Below are positions 1 to 7,754 of a stretch of 47,896 nt of DNA, in pieces; within the stretch, counting starts at the first letter, position 1; each line of letters opens with the position of its first letter. Location of the stretch: NCBI GenBank assembly GCA_902489945.1, contig CABUBZ010000005.1, positions 1 to 47,896 on the forward strand, given 5' to 3'. A program made the translations under genes and the position numbers. The DNA comes from an uncultured Collinsella sp. Lineage in GTDB: Bacteria > Actinomycetota > Coriobacteriia > Coriobacteriales > Coriobacteriaceae. The notes below the pieces were generated by a model. The model was not told the origin of the DNA. It was given only the letters and a program-made list of their open reading frames with translations, and ran no database searches.

Positions 1-107
1 CCGCTGCCGCCATGTATGTGGCTGCCCTGAACCTCTACGATCCGAGCCAGGCCGATGGCGACGCCACCGTGTTCCGCGCCGGTCTGACCAACAACAAGAT
101 CGACTAG
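1..107 (+). CDS. C-terminal fragment of an unidentified protein
   Basis: An open frame enters from the left edge and ends at TAG 105-107, giving the last 34 residues (ending AGLTNNKID). The codon use is like the following genes and no stop interrupts it, so it is probably the 3' end of a real gene of the same catabolic cluster. The fragment is too short for me to name a family. It is followed by a GC-rich hairpin (130-136 with 148-154) lacking a T run. Confidence 0.5.
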   Translation, partial: AAAMYVAALNLYDPSQADGDATVFRAGLTNNKID

Positions 108-308
108 TCCCATTCCTCGATCTTGTTGAGCCGGGGGCCGCTCGTGTCCCCGGCATCCCCTGTTGACTTGGGGCCCGCGGTCGTTATCTCCCATGCTTCC
201 TCAACGGTAGCGGGTCCTCGTCATAGTGCTCGGCATGTTCTAGCCACATGCGCATGCCGGAGCACATCTACTCATTGCGATCGTTTCACCTTTAGAAAGG
301 ACATTTAC

Positions 309-1511
309 ATGGACGCCAAGTTTACCGAGCTCGTCGAGCAGCTGAACGGCCTCGATTTTAAGGGTATGTACGGCAGCGACTTCCTGCACACCTGGGATAA
401 GACCACCGATGAGCTCAAGGCGCTCTACATCGTCGCCGACGCCCTGCGCGAGCTGCGCGAGAACAACGTTTCGTCCAAGATCTTCGATTCGGGCCTGGCC
501 GTCTCGCTGTTCCGCGACAACTCCACCCGTACGCGCTTCTCCTTCTCTAAGGCCGCCAACCTGCTCGGCCTTGAGCTGCAGGACCTGGACGAGAAGAAGT
601 CCCAGATCGCTCACGGCGAGACCGTCCGCGAGACCGCTACCATGATCTCCTTCATGGCCGACGTCATCGGCATCCGCGACGACATGTACATCGGCAAGGG
701 CGACGCCTACATGGCCGAGGTCTCCGAGTCTGTCCAGCAGGCTTACGAGGACGGCGTTCTGGATCACCGTCCCACGCTCATCTCCCTGCAGTCCGACTCC
801 GATCACCCCACGCAGTCCTCTGCCGACATGCTCTACCTCATCAACGAGTTTGGCGGCCTCGAGAACCTCAAGGGCAAGAAGGTCGCCGTCACCTGGGCCT
901 ATTCGCCCTCTTACGGCAAGCCGCTGTCCTGCCCGCAGTCGCTGATCAGCCTGCTGCCCCGCTTTGGCATGGACGTCACCCTGGCTCACCCCGAGGGCTA
1001 CGACCTCATGCCCGAGGTCGTCGAGCGCGCCAAGAGCTATGCCGCCGAGTCCGGCACCACCTTTAAGCAGGTCAACACCATGGCCGAGGCCTTCGAGGGC
1101 GCCGACATCGTGATCCCCAAGAGCTGGGCTCCGTTTGCCGCCATGGAGAAGCGCACCAACCTGTACGCCGAGGGCGACGACGCCGGCATCGCAGCGCTCG
1201 AGAAGGAGCTGCTCGCTCAGAACGCCACCCATCAGGATTGGTGCTCCACGACCGAGCTCATGGAGAAGACTGCCAACGGCCAGGACACTATCTTTATGCA
1301 CCCGCTGCCCGCCGACATCTCCGGTGTCTCTTGCGAGCACGGCGAGGTCAACGCCGACGTCTTCGACATGCACCGCGTGGGCATGTACAAGGAGGCCAGC
1401 TACAAGCCGTACGCCATCGCAGCCATGATGTTCCTGCAGAAGGTTGCCGATCCCGCCGCTACCCTCAAGGCCCTCGACGAGCGCAGCACCGCCCGTTGGT
1501 TCCAGGCCTAA
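309..1511 (+). CDS. ygeW: Knotted carbamoyltransferase YgeW
   Basis: A 400-residue protein of the aspartate/ornithine carbamoyltransferase superfamily, YgeW branch. The carbamoyl-phosphate loop is FRDNSTRTRFSF, followed by SQIAHGETVRETA, KSWAPFAAMEKRT and HPLPADISGVSC, all characteristic of YgeW. The length matches the family (about 400 aa). The frame is open upstream to 123, but ATG 309 follows AGAAAGGA (293-300) and gives the normal N-terminus. YgeW sits in the ygeW-ygeX-ygeY-hydA-yqeA type cluster linked to anaerobic purine-derived ureide breakdown; the exact substrate is not deducible here. The carbamate kinase gene follows after 14 bases, which suggests carbamoyl phosphate is passed on to make ATP. 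Confidence 0.93.
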   Translation: MDAKFTELVEQLNGLDFKGMYGSDFLHTWDKTTDELKALYIVADALRELRENNVSSKIFDSGLAVSLFRDNSTRTRFSFSKAANLLGLELQDLDEKKSQIAHGETVRETATMISFMADVIGIRDDMYIGKGDAYMAEVSESVQQAYEDGVLDHRPTLISLQSDSDHPTQSSADMLYLINEFGGLENLKGKKVAVTWAYSPSYGKPLSCPQSLISLLPRFGMDVTLAHPEGYDLMPEVVERAKSYAAESGTTFKQVNTMAEAFEGADIVIPKSWAPFAAMEKRTNLYAEGDDAGIAALEKELLAQNATHQDWCSTTELMEKTANGQDTIFMHPLPADISGVSCEHGEVNADVFDMHRVGMYKEASYKPYAIAAMMFLQKVADPAATLKALDERSTARWFQA

Positions 1512-1525
1512 AGCTGGGCTGAGAA

Positions 1526-2476
1526 ATGGCTAAGCGTATCGTTGTCGCCCTGGGCGGAAACGCCCTCGGCGCCAACCTTCCCGAGCAGATGGAGGCCGTC
1601 AAGACGACTTCCAAGGCTATCGTCGACCTGATCGAGGAGGGCAACGAGGTCGTCGTCGTGCACGGCAACGGTCCCCAGGTGGGCATGATCGCCAACGCGA
1701 TGGCTGAGCTCACGCGCTCTAATCCTCAGAAGTACGTTCCCTGCCCCTTGTCCGTTTGCGGCGCCATGAGCCAGGGCTACATTGGCTATGACCTGCAAAA
1801 TGCGCTGCGCGAGGAAATGCTCGACCGCAATATCGACAAGGGTGTCGCGACCGTGCTCACCCAGGTCGAGGTTGCGGCGGACGACCCGGCCTTTGCCGAC
1901 CCGGTCAAGCCGATCGGTCCGTGGATGAGCGAGGCCGAGGCCAAGGAGCTGGAGGCCGATCGCGGCTATCAGTTCATCCACGACGAGAAGCAGGGCTTCC
2001 GTCGCGTGGTTGCCTCGCCCAAGCCCGTGAACATCGTCGAGCTCGACACCATTAAGTCGCTCGTCGAGTCCAACCATGTGGTGATCTCCTGCGGCGGTGG
2101 CGGCATTCCCGTCACCAAGGCCCAGGGCAACCACCTTAAGGGCGCTGCCGCCGTCATCGATAAGGACTTTGCGGCCGAGAAGCTCGCCGAGCAGCTCGAC
2201 GCCGATGCCTTGATCATCCTGACGGCTGTGGAGAAGGTTGCCATTGGCTTTGGCACCGACCACGAGCAGTGGCTCGACACGCTGACCGCTGCCGACGTTA
2301 AGCGTCTGTCCGAGGCCAACGAGTTCGGTCGCGGCTCCATGCTGCCCAAGGTTCAGGCCGCCTCGACGTTTGCCGAGAGCAAGCCGGGCCGCACGGCGCT
2401 CATCACGCTGCTCGAGAAGGCGCGCGATGGCCTTGCCGGCAAGACCGGTACCACGTTTACCGGCGACGCTGAGTAG
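1526..2476 (+). CDS. arcC: Carbamate kinase
   Basis: A 316-residue amino-acid-kinase-fold enzyme (ArcC/YqeA) that converts carbamoyl phosphate and ADP to ATP, ammonia and CO2. Visible signatures are VALGGNALG at the N-terminus, VVHGNGPQVG, the central VISCGGGGIPV and the C-terminal FGRGSMLPKVQAA segment. Length is normal for the family. It lies 14 bases after ygeW and before a strong terminator, so ygeW-arcC form a two-gene unit: the transferase run in the phosphorolytic direction would feed this kinase for substrate-level ATP. The start ATG has only a weak GAGAA ribosome site, consistent with coupling to ygeW. Confidence 0.95.
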   Translation: MAKRIVVALGGNALGANLPEQMEAVKTTSKAIVDLIEEGNEVVVVHGNGPQVGMIANAMAELTRSNPQKYVPCPLSVCGAMSQGYIGYDLQNALREEMLDRNIDKGVATVLTQVEVAADDPAFADPVKPIGPWMSEAEAKELEADRGYQFIHDEKQGFRRVVASPKPVNIVELDTIKSLVESNHVVISCGGGGIPVTKAQGNHLKGAAAVIDKDFAAEKLAEQLDADALIILTAVEKVAIGFGTDHEQWLDTLTAADVKRLSEANEFGRGSMLPKVQAASTFAESKPGRTALITLLEKARDGLAGKTGTTFTGDAE

Positions 2477-2494
2477 GCATATCTGCACCATTGA

Positions 2495-2527
2495 GGAGGG
2501 TGCCCTGCGTCGCGGGGTGCCCTCCTT
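2495..2527 (+). terminator. Terminator after ygeW-arcC
   Basis: GGAGGGTGCCC pairs (with G-T pairs) with GGGGTGCCCTCC in a stem of about 13 bp with a three-base loop, followed by TTTGT. It separates arcC from the mocA-like gene, which has its own start region 130 bases further on. Confidence 0.7.
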
Positions 2528-2653
2528 TGTGCTATGGAGAGCCAAGGGGCGTTCGCTGGAAAACGAGCGCATGCCTGTTCTGACGGAGTGCGAGCTTGGT
2601 ATGGTGGGTATAGCAACTATGGTGTCCAAGGCAGCCAGGGGAGGTTTGCGGAG

Positions 2654-3268
2654 ATGAAACTCGGTTGCGTCATTATGGCTTCGGGCGAGGGCAAGCGGTT
2701 TGGCTCTAACAAGATGCTTGCCGATATCTATGGCGAGCCGCTGATTGCCCGGACCATCGATTCGGTTCCCCGGGGCTTTGACGTCGTGGTTTCGACGCGT
2801 TGGCCCGAGGTCGCTCAGATTTGCGAGGACAAGCATTGCCCGTGCGTGCTGCACGATGGCGAGCTGCGCAGCGAAAGCGCCCGTGCGGGCCTTTCGTGGG
2901 GAGTCGAACGCAACTGGAAAGGTTGCCTCTTTTTGCCGGGCGACCAGCCGCTCGTGAGTTCGGATTCTTTTGAGGCTATGGTTCGTGCATTTGACGAGCG
3001 TGGCCGCAAGCATCCGGTGCGTCTTGCGTGCAACGGTGAGCCTTCGAGCCCGGTGCTCTTTCCGGCGGAACTGTTCGATGCACTTATGTGTCTCGAGGGC
3101 AAGGACGGCGGCGGTTCGATCCTCAAGGGCCGTATCGACGTGGTGCTGGTCGAGGCGCGTGCCTACGAGCTGTGGGACGTCGATACCGCCAAGGGACAGC
3201 AACGCATAACGGAGCATATCGCTGCCTGCTCGTATTTTGATCGCGTGGCCAACTGTATTAATCAATAA
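2654..3268 (+). CDS. MocA-like molybdenum cofactor nucleotidyltransferase
   Basis: A 204-residue NTP-transferase-domain protein (MobA-like/MocA family). The N-terminal nucleotide loop is VIMASGEGKRFGSNKML, followed by LPGDQPLVSSDSF, the metal/nucleotide acidic motif. Family members attach CMP to molybdopterin (MocA) for molybdenum hydroxylases; the YgfJ-type member sits in selenium-hydroxylase clusters, as here. ATG 2654 is chosen because it directly precedes MKLGCVIMASG, the natural N-terminus, with GGAGG and GGAG motifs just upstream; the longer frame from 2534 adds 40 unconvincing residues. The dihydropyrimidinase gene follows by 8 bases, so the two are probably co-transcribed. Confidence 0.8.
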   Translation: MKLGCVIMASGEGKRFGSNKMLADIYGEPLIARTIDSVPRGFDVVVSTRWPEVAQICEDKHCPCVLHDGELRSESARAGLSWGVERNWKGCLFLPGDQPLVSSDSFEAMVRAFDERGRKHPVRLACNGEPSSPVLFPAELFDALMCLEGKDGGGSILKGRIDVVLVEARAYELWDVDTAKGQQRITEHIAACSYFDRVANCINQ

Positions 3269-3276
3269 GGAGCAAC

Positions 3277-4644
3277 ATGATCATCATCAAAAACGGCGCG
3301 CTCGTGACGCCACAGGGACTTCGCCGCGCCGATCTTGCTATGGAGGGCGATAAGATCGTGCGGGTCGCCACGGCGATTGAGCCGGCCGAGGGCGATACCG
3401 TCGAGGATGCCGCGGGCTGCTGGGTGTTTCCCGGCTTTATCGACGGCCACACGCACATGCAGTGCTGGACCGGCATGGATTGGACAGCCGATAGCTTTGA
3501 GACCGGCACGCGCGCGGCTGCCTGCGGCGGCACGACAACCATCGTGGACTACGCGACGGCCGATCGCGGCGTGACTATGCCCGATGCCTTGGCCGAGTGG
3601 CATCGCCGCGCCGACGGAACCTGCACGGCCAACTACGCTTTTCATATGGCACTCGCCGAGTGGAACGAGCGCAATCGCGCCGATCTTTCGGCCATTCGCG
3701 AGGCGGGCGTGTCGTCGTTTAAGACCTACTTTGCCTACGATCATCTGCGCCTGGACGATGCCGAGACGCTCGAGGTGCTCGAGGAGCTCAAGCGCCTGGG
3801 CGGTATCCTGTGCGTGCATTGCGAGAACGGTACGCTGGTGAATGAACTGCAGAAGCGCGTGTTTGAGCAGGGTATCCACGGGCCCGAGGGCCATGCGCTC
3901 AGCCGTCCGGACGTGTGCGAGGCCGAGGCCGTGAGCCGGCTGCTGTATCTGGCGCACTTGGCCGGGGATGCTCCGGTCAACGTGGTGCACCTTTCGACCA
4001 AGCTGGGGCTCGAGGCCATTCGCGCTGCCAAGGCGCGCGGGCAGAAGAATATTTATGTCGAGACCTGCCCTCAATATCTGATGCTCGACGACACCTGCTA
4101 TCTGGAGCAGGGAGAGGACGGCTTCGCGGGTGCCAAGTATGTGATGAGTCCGCCGCTGCGCCATGCCGGCGACCGTGCGGCCCTGCGCGAGGCGCTTGTG
4201 GCCGGCGAGATCGATACCATCGCCACCGACCACTGCAGCTTTAATCTGCACGGGCAAAAGGACCGCGGGCGCGACGACTTCCGCGCGATTCCCAACGGCG
4301 GGCCCGGCGTGGAGCATCGTCCCGTCGCGATTGCCACGAGCTTTGAGGGACAGCTGGGCCCCGAGGACCTCTGCCGCCTGATGAGCGAGAACCCGGCGCG
4401 CGTGTTTGGCATGTACCCGCGCAAGGGCTGTCTTGCCGAGGGCTCCGATGCCGACGTGTGCGTGTGGGATCCCAAGGCGCGCTGGACGATCAGTGCCGCG
4501 ACGCAGCATCAGGCTGTGGACTACACGCCGCTCGAGGGTTTTGAGGCACATGGCCGCGCCAAGGCCGTGTTTGTGAACGGCGTGCTGGCCGCGCGCGACG
4601 GCGAGCCCACCGGGGCCCAGCCCGGTCGCTACGTGCCCCGCTAG
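3277..4644 (+). CDS. hydA: Dihydropyrimidinase / hydantoinase
   Basis: A 455-residue cyclic amidohydrolase that opens hydantoin- or dihydropyrimidine-type rings. Evidence: the metal motif FIDGHTHMQ (HxH), SSFKTYFAYD with the lysine expected to be carboxylated, CVHCENG and NVVHLS carrying the metal histidines, and ATDHCSF with the catalytic aspartate. Length suits the family. The ribosome site AAGGAG precedes ATG 3277. It is the HyuA/HydA member of the YgeW-type cluster, where it is expected to hydrolyse a ring intermediate of purine catabolism; the real substrate cannot be read from sequence. Confidence 0.9.
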   Translation: MIIIKNGALVTPQGLRRADLAMEGDKIVRVATAIEPAEGDTVEDAAGCWVFPGFIDGHTHMQCWTGMDWTADSFETGTRAAACGGTTTIVDYATADRGVTMPDALAEWHRRADGTCTANYAFHMALAEWNERNRADLSAIREAGVSSFKTYFAYDHLRLDDAETLEVLEELKRLGGILCVHCENGTLVNELQKRVFEQGIHGPEGHALSRPDVCEAEAVSRLLYLAHLAGDAPVNVVHLSTKLGLEAIRAAKARGQKNIYVETCPQYLMLDDTCYLEQGEDGFAGAKYVMSPPLRHAGDRAALREALVAGEIDTIATDHCSFNLHGQKDRGRDDFRAIPNGGPGVEHRPVAIATSFEGQLGPEDLCRLMSENPARVFGMYPRKGCLAEGSDADVCVWDPKARWTISAATQHQAVDYTPLEGFEAHGRAKAVFVNGVLAARDGEPTGAQPGRYVPR

Positions 4645-4671
4645 CAGGAAGATCACCGGATTTCCCTCCGC

Positions 4672-4738
4672 AGTTGCGGTGGAATAGTTCCTGTTTAGCC
4701 GCCAAATAGGCCGTTTCAGGAACTATTCCACCGCAACT
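4672..4738. repeat. 67-bp fold-back element, copy 1
   Basis: Perfect 22-bp inverted repeat: AGTTGCGGTGGAATAGTTCC (4672-4691) plus TG, matched exactly by 4717-4738, with a 23-base loop. It lies between the convergent ends of hydA and yqeC. Relatives with the same AGTTGCGGTG outer arm and the same 67-bp length are at 7462-7528 and 47516-47582. Confidence 0.9.
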
Positions 4739-4763
4739 TATAGGCCTGCTGGGGCAGCGCCAG

Positions 4764-5498
4764 CTACTTGAGGTTGGTGGCGACGACGGGGCGGTCGAGA
4801 GCTGCCTCGAAGCGGTCGGCCATCGTGGGGTCGCTGAGCGTGTCGACTTGGTTGAGCATGACGCGTGCGGTGCTGAGTTTCAGCGCCTGCATCTCGGCAT
4901 TGAGCACCATGGCGACGCGCTCGGGTGTGGCGATGTCGGTAGGCTCGCAGCCGCAACGCTCGCAAAAGAGCTCGGGGCGGTGGACGGCTTCGTTGATGGG
5001 CTTGCCGAGCCCTGAGGCGCCGGCGATCCAGACGATGTTGGCCGTGCCAGAGGGAATCACCGGCTCCCAGGCGGCGTGGGCCTTGAGCGGGAGCCGCTTG
5101 CTGCCGTCCGCCTCGGCCAGGACGTAGTCAAAGCGCTGCGCCAGCTGGTCGAGCGGCTCGGCAGGGGAGGAGAGCTTGCCTGTCTCCGGGTCCAAAACGC
5201 CCGCCTGGCAGATACTTCCGCGGCTCATGCCCGCGCATGCCTCGCAGGTACAGCCGGGAACATGCAGGGTCCCCGGCTTCCAAGGCGCGGCGTTCAGGCG
5301 ACGGCTCGACCCGTCCCATGGCACGCCGGCGACGGGAAACATGTGCGTGGTGGTACAGAGAAGCACCCTGCCGCCGGCGCGCATGAGCTCGAGACCCAGC
5401 GTCTTCAGCAACGTCGACTTGCCGCCGCTGCCGATAATCGCGGTAATGCCCGGCTCGATCCTGAGCGCCGAGGCAAGATTGCCGCTAACCGTTTCCAT
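4764..5498 (-). CDS. yqeC: Selenium cofactor biosynthesis protein YqeC
   Basis: A 244-residue protein of the YqeC family, a marker of the selenium-dependent molybdenum hydroxylase trait. A P-loop-like IIGSGGKSTLLKTLG lies near the N-terminus (about residues 21-35), followed by LLCTTTHMFP and VLAEADGSKRLPLKAHA. It also has a CTCEACAGM cysteine motif (residues 84-92) and CERCGCEP further on. The role is inferred: delivery or maturation of the labile selenium ligand of hydroxylases such as xanthine dehydrogenase. It is divergent from yqeB, sharing a 102-base AT-rich control region. Confidence 0.88.
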   Translation of the reverse strand: METVSGNLASALRIEPGITAIIGSGGKSTLLKTLGLELMRAGGRVLLCTTTHMFPVAGVPWDGSSRRLNAAPWKPGTLHVPGCTCEACAGMSRGSICQAGVLDPETGKLSSPAEPLDQLAQRFDYVLAEADGSKRLPLKAHAAWEPVIPSGTANIVWIAGASGLGKPINEAVHRPELFCERCGCEPTDIATPERVAMVLNAEMQALKLSTARVMLNQVDTLSDPTMADRFEAALDRPVVATNLK

Positions 5499-5511
5499 CT
5501 GTTCACCGCCG

Positions 5512-5537
5512 TATAATACTGTGATAATAAATAATCA
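5512..5537. promoter_or_regulatory. Divergent yqeC/yqeB control region
   Basis: The only AT-rich stretch of this neighbourhood. It holds a consensus TATAAT (5512-5517), which reads as TATTAT on the other strand, and an imperfect palindrome with TGAT/ATCA ends (5522-5537). I could not find convincing -35 boxes. A shared operator for the two divergent selenium-accessory transcripts is an inference. Confidence 0.4.
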
Positions 5538-5600
5538 TCAGAGTAGCGGTCGAGCCGCTTTTGCTCTGCTCAAACCGTAGCACAGGGAGGTGCCCCGGGA

Positions 5601-6395
5601 ATGCTCGTTTATGTTCGCGGCGCCGGCGATATCGCCACGGGTGTCGCCGCTCGCTTGGTGCGCGCCGGCGTGTCGGTCGTTGTGGCCGATATCGCGGTTC
5701 CCACGTGCATCCGCCGCACAATCAGTTTTTGCGAGGCTATTCGCCTGGGCGAGGTCCAGGTCGAGGGCATTCGCGCTCGCTTGGCGCAGACGCCGGCAGA
5801 GGCGCTCGAGATTACCCAAGCGGGGGATGTTGCCGTCGTGGTGGACCCTCAGGCCAAGATGCTCGATGAGCTTAAACCCGCAGCCGTGGTCGATGCGATC
5901 CTGGCCAAGCGCAACCTGGGCACCACGCGCGACATGGCGCCTGCCGTCATCGCCGTGGGGCCGGGCTTTACCGCGCCGGTCGATTGCGATGCCGTGGTCG
6001 AGACCATGCGCGGGCATTTCCTCGGCCGCGTCATTACCCAGGGATCGCCCCAGCCCAACACGGGTGTGCCGGGCATTATCGCCGGCTATGGCAAGGAGCG
6101 TGTTATCCACAGCCCCGCCGCTGGCGTGTTTCGGTCCGACAGCGCGATCGGCGACATCGTGAGCGCCGGAGACGTGATCGGCTATGCGGACGATACGCCC
6201 ATGTGCACGACGATTGACGGATGTTTACGCGGGCTTTTGGCGAACGGCGTGCAGGTGACTGAGGGCTTTAAGTGCGCCGATGTCGACCCGCGCGGCGATG
6301 CCAGCTACATCAACTATATTTCGGACAAGGCGACGTCGGTCGGCGGCGGCGTGCTCGAGGCACTCGCTATGCTCACCGATGTCTTTAGAGGATAG
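5601..6395 (+). CDS. yqeB: Selenium-dependent molybdenum hydroxylase accessory protein YqeB
   Basis: A 264-residue member of the YqeB/EF2563 family found only with selenium-dependent molybdenum hydroxylases. It opens with a Rossmann-like VRGAGDIATGVAARLVRAG, contains IAVGPGFTAPVDCDAVVETM and ends in the RGLLANG and KATSVGGGVLEA segments typical of the family. AGGGAGGTG precedes the ATG. It is followed after 9 bases by an XdhC-like gene, so yqeB-xdhC form one transcript, divergent from yqeC. The biochemical activity of YqeB is not established. Confidence 0.88.
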   Translation: MLVYVRGAGDIATGVAARLVRAGVSVVVADIAVPTCIRRTISFCEAIRLGEVQVEGIRARLAQTPAEALEITQAGDVAVVVDPQAKMLDELKPAAVVDAILAKRNLGTTRDMAPAVIAVGPGFTAPVDCDAVVETMRGHFLGRVITQGSPQPNTGVPGIIAGYGKERVIHSPAAGVFRSDSAIGDIVSAGDVIGYADDTPMCTTIDGCLRGLLANGVQVTEGFKCADVDPRGDASYINYISDKATSVGGGVLEALAMLTDVFRG

Positions 6396-6404
6396 AAGGC
6401 GGCA

Positions 6405-7448
6405 ATGGAAAAGCTCGATGTTGTGAATGCGGCGCTTGCCGCCCTGCGTGCTGGCGAGACGTGCGAGCTCGTGGTCGTGGCCGGCACGGCGGGGTCGTCG
6501 CCGCGCGGCGTGGGCGCATGGATGGCCGTCTTTGCCGACGGCGGCCAGGCGGGCACCATCGGCGGCGGCAAGATTGAGCTTTTTGCGCTGCATGAGGCTC
6601 GTGTGCTACTGGATGCGGGACGCTCGCGCCTGGTCCGCTACACCATGGGCGGCGAGAACTCCGATACCGGCATGATCTGCGGCGGAGCTATCTGCCTGTG
6701 CTACCTGCATCTGGAGGCGGCCCAGGCGTCGTTGTTCCAAGAGATTGCCGACGTCTTGGCCTATCGACGCATCGGCGACTTTGTCATCGACTTTGAGCCG
6801 TTTATCGCGAGCGCGCTCGAGGGCGATGTGGCCGAGTACCATGGTGAGGAATCGCGTCGTACCATTGCGGGCTGCCCCGAGCTTTCGCTGGTGGAGGAGG
6901 GGAGTAAGGTCACCTACACCAATGCTGCCTCCGAGATTCCCGCGTCGCACGTCGAGACGCTCTGTCCCGAGGGCCTGACTTATATCTTTGGCTGCGGCCA
7001 CGTAGGCGCCGCGACGGCTCGCGTGCTCACGGCGGCGGGCTTTGCCGTCGTGGCCTGCGACGACCGCCCCGGCACGCTGACGCCCGAATGGGTGCCCGGC
7101 GTCTACGACCGTCGTCTGGTCGATTACAAGAACCTGGGCGAGCAGTGTCCCATCGGCCCGCGCGACCTAGTGGTTGTCGCCACGGCGGGTCACAAGTCCG
7201 ATATCGACGTGGTGATTCAAGCCATGCACGCCAAGCCCGCCTATCTGGGCTGCCTGGGTTCGCGCCGCAAGACGGCCTTTGTGCGCGCCCGCCTGGAGCA
7301 GGAGGGCTTTACACAGGGGCAGATCGACGAGCTGCACCTGCCGATCGGCGTCGCCATCGAGGCCGAGGACCCCGAGGAGATCGCTATCTCCATCGCCGCC
7401 GAGATGATCCACCTGCGCCGCACCCAACTCGTCCCCCGCAAACGCTAG
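6405..7448 (+). CDS. XdhC/CoxI family molybdenum hydroxylase maturation factor
   Basis: A 347-residue protein with the two XdhC segments. The N-terminal XdhC/CoxI domain contains GTAGSSPRGVGAWMAVF and GTIGGGKIE (about residues 27-57). The C-terminal Rossmann domain begins LTYIFGCGHVGAATARVL (about 193-210) and includes GCLGSRRK. XdhC proteins bind the molybdenum cofactor and load or sulfurate it in xanthine dehydrogenase-type enzymes; here the partner enzyme is probably encoded outside the window. It ends 13 bases before the second fold-back element. Confidence 0.88.
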   Translation: MEKLDVVNAALAALRAGETCELVVVAGTAGSSPRGVGAWMAVFADGGQAGTIGGGKIELFALHEARVLLDAGRSRLVRYTMGGENSDTGMICGGAICLCYLHLEAAQASLFQEIADVLAYRRIGDFVIDFEPFIASALEGDVAEYHGEESRRTIAGCPELSLVEEGSKVTYTNAASEIPASHVETLCPEGLTYIFGCGHVGAATARVLTAAGFAVVACDDRPGTLTPEWVPGVYDRRLVDYKNLGEQCPIGPRDLVVVATAGHKSDIDVVIQAMHAKPAYLGCLGSRRKTAFVRARLEQEGFTQGQIDELHLPIGVAIEAEDPEEIAISIAAEMIHLRRTQLVPRKR

Positions 7449-7461
7449 TCCCTCTATCTAA

Positions 7462-7528
7462 GTTGCGGTGAATTACGGATTGTTTAAGCCTGTTAGGCCG
7501 CCAAACAGTCCCTATTTCACCGCAACTG
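7462..7528. repeat. 67-bp fold-back element, copy 2
   Basis: Imperfect 25-bp arms: AGTTGCGGTGAATTACGGAT at 7462-7481 against 7504-7528, which reads AGTTGCGGTGAAATAGGGAC on the other strand. It lies exactly at the junction of the catabolic cluster and the ribosomal protein operon. Same size and arms as the copies at 4672 and 47516. Confidence 0.88.
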
Positions 7529-7588
7529 CTTTTTGGGATCAATTTGTGCGGGGGAGTTGTGGAGTTGTGCAGGCAGACGAGGTTTTTC

Positions 7589-7617
7589 TGGAAATACGCA
7601 CCCAATGCGCGTATAGT
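7589..7617 (+). promoter_or_regulatory. Putative promoter of the rplE operon
   Basis: A good -10 box TATAGT (7612-7617) lies about 140 bases before rplE; TGGAAA (7589-7594) at 17-bp spacing is a weak -35. rplE is first in its operon here, so a promoter is needed in this gap; the exact boxes are tentative. Confidence 0.45.
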
Positions 7618-7634
7618 ACCGATTGTTTTGTCGG

Positions 7635-7694
7635 CTCCTGCTGCGTCGAGTCCAAACCGCGAAATGCCATGAGCGGCGCGGATGCAGCCAGGAG
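7635..7694 (+). promoter_or_regulatory. Structured 5' leader of rplE operon
   Basis: CTCCTGCTGCGTC (7635-7647) pairs with GATGCAGCCAGGAG (7681-7694) with a one-base bulge, and CCGCG/CGCGG (7657-7661, 7677-7681) forms a nested hairpin. A ribosomal-protein autoregulatory leader is plausible: E. coli S8 binds spc mRNA at the start of rplE. The protein that might bind here is unknown. Confidence 0.45.
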
Positions 7695-7754
7695 GCACGA
7701 GGACAACCCATCGTGGCCACGCCCCGTGCTTAAAACCCCAAGAAGGAGTGAACA

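Noticed and set aside
130..154. GC hairpin before ygeW as a terminator
   Set aside because: Stem of only 7 bp and no T run after it; too weak to annotate as a terminator.
1508..3265. Antisense frame of 585 codons opposite arcC and the mocA-like gene
   Set aside because: It crosses two real genes and a terminator on the other strand and has no recognisable domain.
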